Both the position numbers and the translations under genes were made by a program. Positions 60,837-64,000 of a DNA stretch of 64,000 nt are shown piece after piece. How positions within the stretch are numbered: the stretch's first letter is position 1; the number at the start of each line of letters is the position of its first letter. The notes below the pieces were generated by a model. The model ran no database searches. It was not told where the DNA came from and saw nothing but the letters and a program-made list of their open reading frames with translations. This stretch comes from CAVUCH01 sp963763095 (GTDB taxonomy: Bacteria > Acidobacteriota > Vicinamibacteria > Vicinamibacterales > JAENWD01), in NCBI GenBank assembly GCA_963763095.1, contig CAVXNR010000006.1, positions 248,001 to 312,000 on the forward strand, read 5' to 3'.

Positions 60837-62687
60837 ATGCACATCGGCCGACTCCTGATCCCGCTCACAGCCGCACTCCTCATCGCCCCCGCGCCCCAAG
60901 CGCAATCGCCAGGTGCTGCCGCAATCGCCGAGTCCCGGTACATGGAACACGTCAAGTTCCTCGCGTCCGACGAACTTGCGGGCCGCGGCAACGGCACGCC
61001 GGGCCTCGAGCGGGCCGCGCAGTACATTGCGGATCAGTTACGAATGGCCGGCGCCCAACCGGCCGTGAACGGATCGTGGTTCCAGCCGTTCCAGATCGTG
61101 ACGGGCCTCGAGGTGCGGGAGGGCAACAAGCTCACGATTGCCGGAGAAGAGGGAGCCACCACCTTCCAACTCGGACGGACGTATCTTCCGCTATCCGTGG
61201 TGACCGACGCCGCCGCATCCTCCGCATCAGAGGCATCGCTGCCGCTCGTATTCGCCGGATACGGGATCTCGGCGCCCACGGCGAACTATGACGACTACGA
61301 GGGTCTCGACGTGCGTGGCAAGGCCGTCGTGATCTTCATGCACGAGCCGCAGGAGAACGACGGCAAGAGCCCGTTCGACGGCCGCGCATTCACACAGCAC
61401 GCCAGCCTCATGCAGAAGGCCATGGTGGCCCGCGCGCAAGGGGCGCGGGTGCTGCTGCTCGTGATCGACCCCTCGCACGAGGCCGACTCCGCCAACTACG
61501 GCGGCTGGCTGCGCGACCCGCAGGCCGATGATTACGGGATAGCGGTGCTGCGGGTCGAACGCGCGCAGCTGCAGCAGGCGCTCGGCGCCAGCCTCGACCT
61601 GGAGGCCACCGCGCGCGCGATTGACGGGGACCTCAAGCCGCGGTCGCGTCCGCTGCCCGGCGTGAGCGTCGACTCCGTCGAGCGCTTCGCGAAGGTCCGC
61701 CGCGAGGTCCGCAACGTCGTGGGCACGATCGCCGGGGCGGATCCATCGCTCGCACGAGAAGCTGTCGTGGTTGGCGCCCATTACGACCACCTCGGTCTTG
61801 GCGGACGGCACTCCATGGCACCCGATTCGACCGGACAGGTCCACAACGGCGCCGACGACAATGCGTCCGGCACAGCGGCGCTGCTGGAGATCGCTCACGC
61901 CCTCGGCGGCGCGGCCGCGAAACCGGCACGCACGGTCGTGTTTGCCGCGTTCGCGGGCGAGGAGCTCGGCCTGCTCGGGTCGGCGTGGTACGTGGAGCAC
62001 CCGGTGGTGCCGCTCGAGGCGACCATCGCCATGGTCAACCTCGACATGGTGGGCCGACCTGCCGGGCGCGTGCTCGTCAGCGGGGTCGAGTCGGCACCAG
62101 ACCTCGATGCCGACGTGAAGGCCGCCGGCAAAGGCAGGAAGGTCGGACTGAAGTCGTTCCGCGAGGGGGCAGGCGTAGGCTCGAGCGACGACACGTCGTT
62201 CCTGGTCCGGAAGGTGCCGGCTATCGGCTTCTTCTCAGGCTTCCACGCCGACTACCATCGGCCGTCGGATGACCCGGACAAGATTGACGTGGCGGGCGCA
62301 GCGGAGGTGGCGCGGATTGCCGTGTCGCTCGTGGAGCGCATTGCGAACCGGGCGGATCGGCCGGTGTTCGTCGAGCCGCCACCGCAGTCCCGGCACACGG
62401 CATCAGGCGCCGGTGGGGGTTACGGCGCCTACTTCGGATCCGTACCGGACTTCGGGGAAGGCGAAAAGGGCGTGAAGTTCGCGGACGTTCGCGCCGGGAG
62501 CCCGGCGCAGAAGGCAGGACTCCGGCGCGGGGACGTGCTGGTCTCGTTCGGAGGCGCGCCCATAGCCAACCTTCAGGACTTCACGTTCCAGCTGCGAAGC
62601 CGGAAGGCTGGTGACGTAGTGAGCGTGACGGTGCTGCGGGACGGTCACGAAGTGACCGCCGATGTCACGCTCGGGACACGCCCATAG
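60837..62687 (+). CDS. Secreted M28-family zinc peptidase with PA and PDZ domains
   Basis: A 616-residue exported peptidase. The signal peptide MHIGRLLIPLTAALLIAPAP is cut near QAQS. A protease-associated domain lies at about 130-250 (VFAGYGISAPTANYDDYEGL). The M28 catalytic domain has zinc ligands His in VVGAHYDHLG, Asp in HNGADDNASGTAAL, Glu pair in FAAFAGEELGLLGS, Asp in MVNLDMVGRPAG and His in GFHADYHRPSDDPDK. A C-terminal PDZ domain (GVKFADVRAGSPAQKAGLRR and GDVLVSFGG) ends the protein. Aminopeptidase activity in the periplasm is expected. ATG 60837 is preferred over the TTG two codons upstream. Confidence 0.93.
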   Translation: MHIGRLLIPLTAALLIAPAPQAQSPGAAAIAESRYMEHVKFLASDELAGRGNGTPGLERAAQYIADQLRMAGAQPAVNGSWFQPFQIVTGLEVREGNKLTIAGEEGATTFQLGRTYLPLSVVTDAAASSASEASLPLVFAGYGISAPTANYDDYEGLDVRGKAVVIFMHEPQENDGKSPFDGRAFTQHASLMQKAMVARAQGARVLLLVIDPSHEADSANYGGWLRDPQADDYGIAVLRVERAQLQQALGASLDLEATARAIDGDLKPRSRPLPGVSVDSVERFAKVRREVRNVVGTIAGADPSLAREAVVVGAHYDHLGLGGRHSMAPDSTGQVHNGADDNASGTAALLEIAHALGGAAAKPARTVVFAAFAGEELGLLGSAWYVEHPVVPLEATIAMVNLDMVGRPAGRVLVSGVESAPDLDADVKAAGKGRKVGLKSFREGAGVGSSDDTSFLVRKVPAIGFFSGFHADYHRPSDDPDKIDVAGAAEVARIAVSLVERIANRADRPVFVEPPPQSRHTASGAGGGYGAYFGSVPDFGEGEKGVKFADVRAGSPAQKAGLRRGDVLVSFGGAPIANLQDFTFQLRSRKAGDVVSVTVLRDGHEVTADVTLGTRP

Positions 62688-62761
62688 TGAACCAGGGGGG
62701 TGCCGGCGAAGTACTGCCTCGCCGACTTCCCCATCACGATGAATGGAACGTTCGCGTCCGC

Positions 62762-63379
62762 TCAGGCGGGCATCGGCCGATGCAGCGAGAGGCCCGTCGC
62801 GAAGTCGGCGAGTCGCTTGCGGAGAATCAGGCGCCCGCGGTGCAGCCGCGACTTCAACGTCTGATCCTTCACGTTCAGCACGGCACTGGCTTCCTCTGTC
62901 GTCAGCCCCTGGATGTCGCGCAGGACGACCGGCACGCGGTAGATCGGCGGCAGTTCCAGCACCGCCTTCATGAGCCGCCGCCGCATCTGGCTGCGCATCA
63001 TTTGCTCGTCGGCCAGCGAGGACCAGTCGGCCACTTCCCTGAACGCGGCTGATTCGCCGTTCGGGCTGGCGTCGAGGCTCTCGTCAGGAGCCTCGCTCGC
63101 GCGCGCGGCTCTGGCGTTGCGCAGCCTCGACATGGCGGTGTTGAAGGTGATCCGGTAGATCCACGACGAAAGCGCCGAATCGCCCCTGAACGCGTCGATC
63201 TTGCGGACGACCTTCAGCAGCACGTCCTGGGCCACCTCTTCCGCGTCCTCCCGGTTCTTGGTGTATCGAAGCGCCAGCTGGAAGATCTTGGTGCCGTAGG
63301 TCGACGCAAGCTCCGCTACCGCCAGCTGATCCCCTGCTCGCAACCGTTCGATGAGTCGTTCTTCCCGTGCGTCACGCAT
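62762..63379 (-). CDS. ECF-type RNA polymerase sigma factor
   Basis: A 205-residue sigma-70 family protein. Region 2 is AEEVAQDVLLKVVRKIDAFR with GDSALSSWIYRITFNTAMSR. Region 4 is LPPIYRVPVVLRDIQGLTTE followed by EASAVLNVKDQTLKSRLHRG. The spacer carries an acidic stretch (EAPDESLDASPNGES). The ECF type lacks regions 1 and 3. The start is the ATG at 63377-63379 (MRDAREERLIERL); 26 further codons are open upstream. No anti-sigma factor is adjacent. Confidence 0.92.
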   Translation of the reverse strand: MRDAREERLIERLRAGDQLAVAELASTYGTKIFQLALRYTKNREDAEEVAQDVLLKVVRKIDAFRGDSALSSWIYRITFNTAMSRLRNARAARASEAPDESLDASPNGESAAFREVADWSSLADEQMMRSQMRRRLMKAVLELPPIYRVPVVLRDIQGLTTEEASAVLNVKDQTLKSRLHRGRLILRKRLADFATGLSLHRPMPA

Positions 63380-63393
63380 TGGTGGTGTTTGCC

Positions 63394-63417
63394 TCTCGTG
63401 TCTGTAAGAACACGAGA
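63394..63417 (-). promoter_or_regulatory. Inverted repeat upstream of the sigma-factor gene
   Basis: TCTCGTGT (63394-63401) and ACACGAGA (63410-63417) are exact reverse complements with an 8-bp spacer, 15-38 bp upstream of the start codon. It could be an operator or a leader hairpin. Confidence 0.5.
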
Positions 63418-63512
63418 AGCCACGGGAATATTCCGGACGACGATGCTCTCTTGGCAAGCGACTACGACTCAGCTACTTAGCGACGGCAACGATGCCGCTG
63501 GGAACTGAGAAT

Positions 63513-63548
63513 GAGATCGGGAGGTGTTTAGGAGATCGGGAGGTGTTT
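63513..63548. repeat. 17-bp direct repeat
   Basis: GAGATCGGGAGGTGTTT occurs at 63513-63529 and again at 63532-63548, between lipB and the sigma-factor gene. Confidence 0.8.
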
Positions 63549-63585
63549 CACTTCGTCGGATCCGCCGAGCGGGGGAACACATCGT

Positions 63586-64000
63586 TCACCTGGGTGCCGA
63601 GGTGCCACCATCTTGCGCCGCGCGCCCGAACACCTCACAGAATCGCAAGATGAAGACATCCCCGACCTCAGGCAACGGGACAGAACGCCCGAGCAGGGCC
63701 TCGAGCGACGTCACGCCGTGGTCGGCAATTCCGCAGGGGACGATCAGACGGAAGAAATCGAGGTCCGTGTTCACGTTGAACGCAAACCCGTGGCTGGTGA
63801 CCCAGCGCGAAATGCGGACGCCGATGGCGCCTATCTTCTCGGGCCCGCGCGGTGTGTCGGCCCACGCGCCCGAGAGGCCGTTGAGACGCCGGGCCGTCAC
63901 GCCGAAATCCGCGCACACGCGGATCATCAGCTCCTCGAGGTCCCGCACGTACGCGTGCACGTCGCACCGATCCGGCTTGAGGTCGATCACAGGGTAGCCC
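63586..64000 (-). CDS. lipB: Octanoyltransferase LipB (5' part outside window)
   Basis: About 137 C-terminal residues are visible; the frame is open to the window end, and GTG 63990 is an internal valine, not the start. GYPVIDLKPDRCDVHAYVRD is the family core. GLSGAWADTPRGPEKIGAIG with the catalytic Lys in KIGAIGVRI and FNVNTDLDFFRLIVPCGIAD with the catalytic Cys are intact. LipB transfers octanoate from acyl carrier protein to lipoyl domains of dehydrogenase complexes. The C-terminus DVFILRFCEVFGRAAQDGGT is of normal length. Confidence 0.94.
   Translation of the reverse strand, partial: GYPVIDLKPDRCDVHAYVRDLEELMIRVCADFGVTARRLNGLSGAWADTPRGPEKIGAIGVRISRWVTSHGFAFNVNTDLDFFRLIVPCGIADHGVTSLEALLGRSVPLPEVGDVFILRFCEVFGRAAQDGGTSAPR

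Noticed and set aside
1..64000. tRNA, rRNA, riboswitch and prophage signals
   Set aside because: I looked for T-arm-like GGTTCGAATCC stretches, rRNA-like segments, a cobalamin riboswitch before cobO and phage structural genes, and found none I could support.

Overview
This is a GC-rich, gene-dense chromosomal segment that looks like Acidobacteriota, probably Vicinamibacteria-like. The evidence for that placement is an ADOP-type permease coupled to a PadR regulator, a Ser/Thr kinase with TPR repeats, an Oar-like TonB receptor with a carboxypeptidase-regulatory domain, a VWFA/TPR-type protein and a squalene (hpnCDE) operon. The placement is an inference from gene content; no rRNA or tRNA gene was seen.

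Layout. 1-6.1 kb: end of a TPR protein, a DUF5009-type membrane acyltransferase, then an ADOP permease with its PadR regulator and a perfect inverted-repeat operator. 6.2-16.0 kb: a minus-strand operon of seven genes plus a closely following kinase. It encodes a coiled-coil protein, a PspA/IM30 protein, a substrate-binding protein fused to an OmpA peptidoglycan-binding domain, an ABC permease and ATPase, a two-TM coiled-coil protein and an AAA+ ATPase. This pairing of an ESCRT-III-like PspA with a Vps4-like AAA+ protein around a wall-anchored ABC importer is the most interesting system here. 16.3-23.4 kb: a decayed accessory region with TonB-receptor remnants, a heavily frameshifted TonB receptor, an IS630 transposase tail, a RibD-like reductase and a truncated AraC regulator. 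23.4-31.6 kb: two paralogous membrane sulfatase-fold proteins flanking a DUF2723 glycosyltransferase-like protein. 31.6-38.9 kb: housekeeping genes (thioesterase, MFS, double-length ThyX, peptide deformylase, NUDIX, class II aldolase, ThiI). 39-44.5 kb: a truncated class B3 metallo-beta-lactamase, an NtrC-type regulator, GNAT, SDR, epimerase and flavin monooxygenase. 44.6-48.4 kb: hpnE-hpnD-hpnC with a cobalamin adenosyltransferase. 48.6-56.7 kb: MutY with a frameshifted MutT, YgfZ, a secreted alpha/beta hydrolase, and a two-permease plus HlyD export cluster lacking an ATPase. 56.9-64 kb: FHA protein, glyoxalase II-like hydrolase, threonine dehydratase, SDR, a malate-dehydrogenase-like protein without its catalytic His, a PDZ-containing M28 peptidase, an ECF sigma factor and partial LipB.

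Two repeat classes run through the gaps. The first is a family of short GC-rich palindromes with a CTTCAG/CTGAAG core; these have invaded hpnC in frame and supply the stop codon or C-terminus of three other genes. The second is a set of 7-bp tandem arrays with different unit sequences. Single-base indels, mostly in short C/G runs, break several otherwise well-conserved genes; whether they are real or assembly errors cannot be decided from sequence alone.
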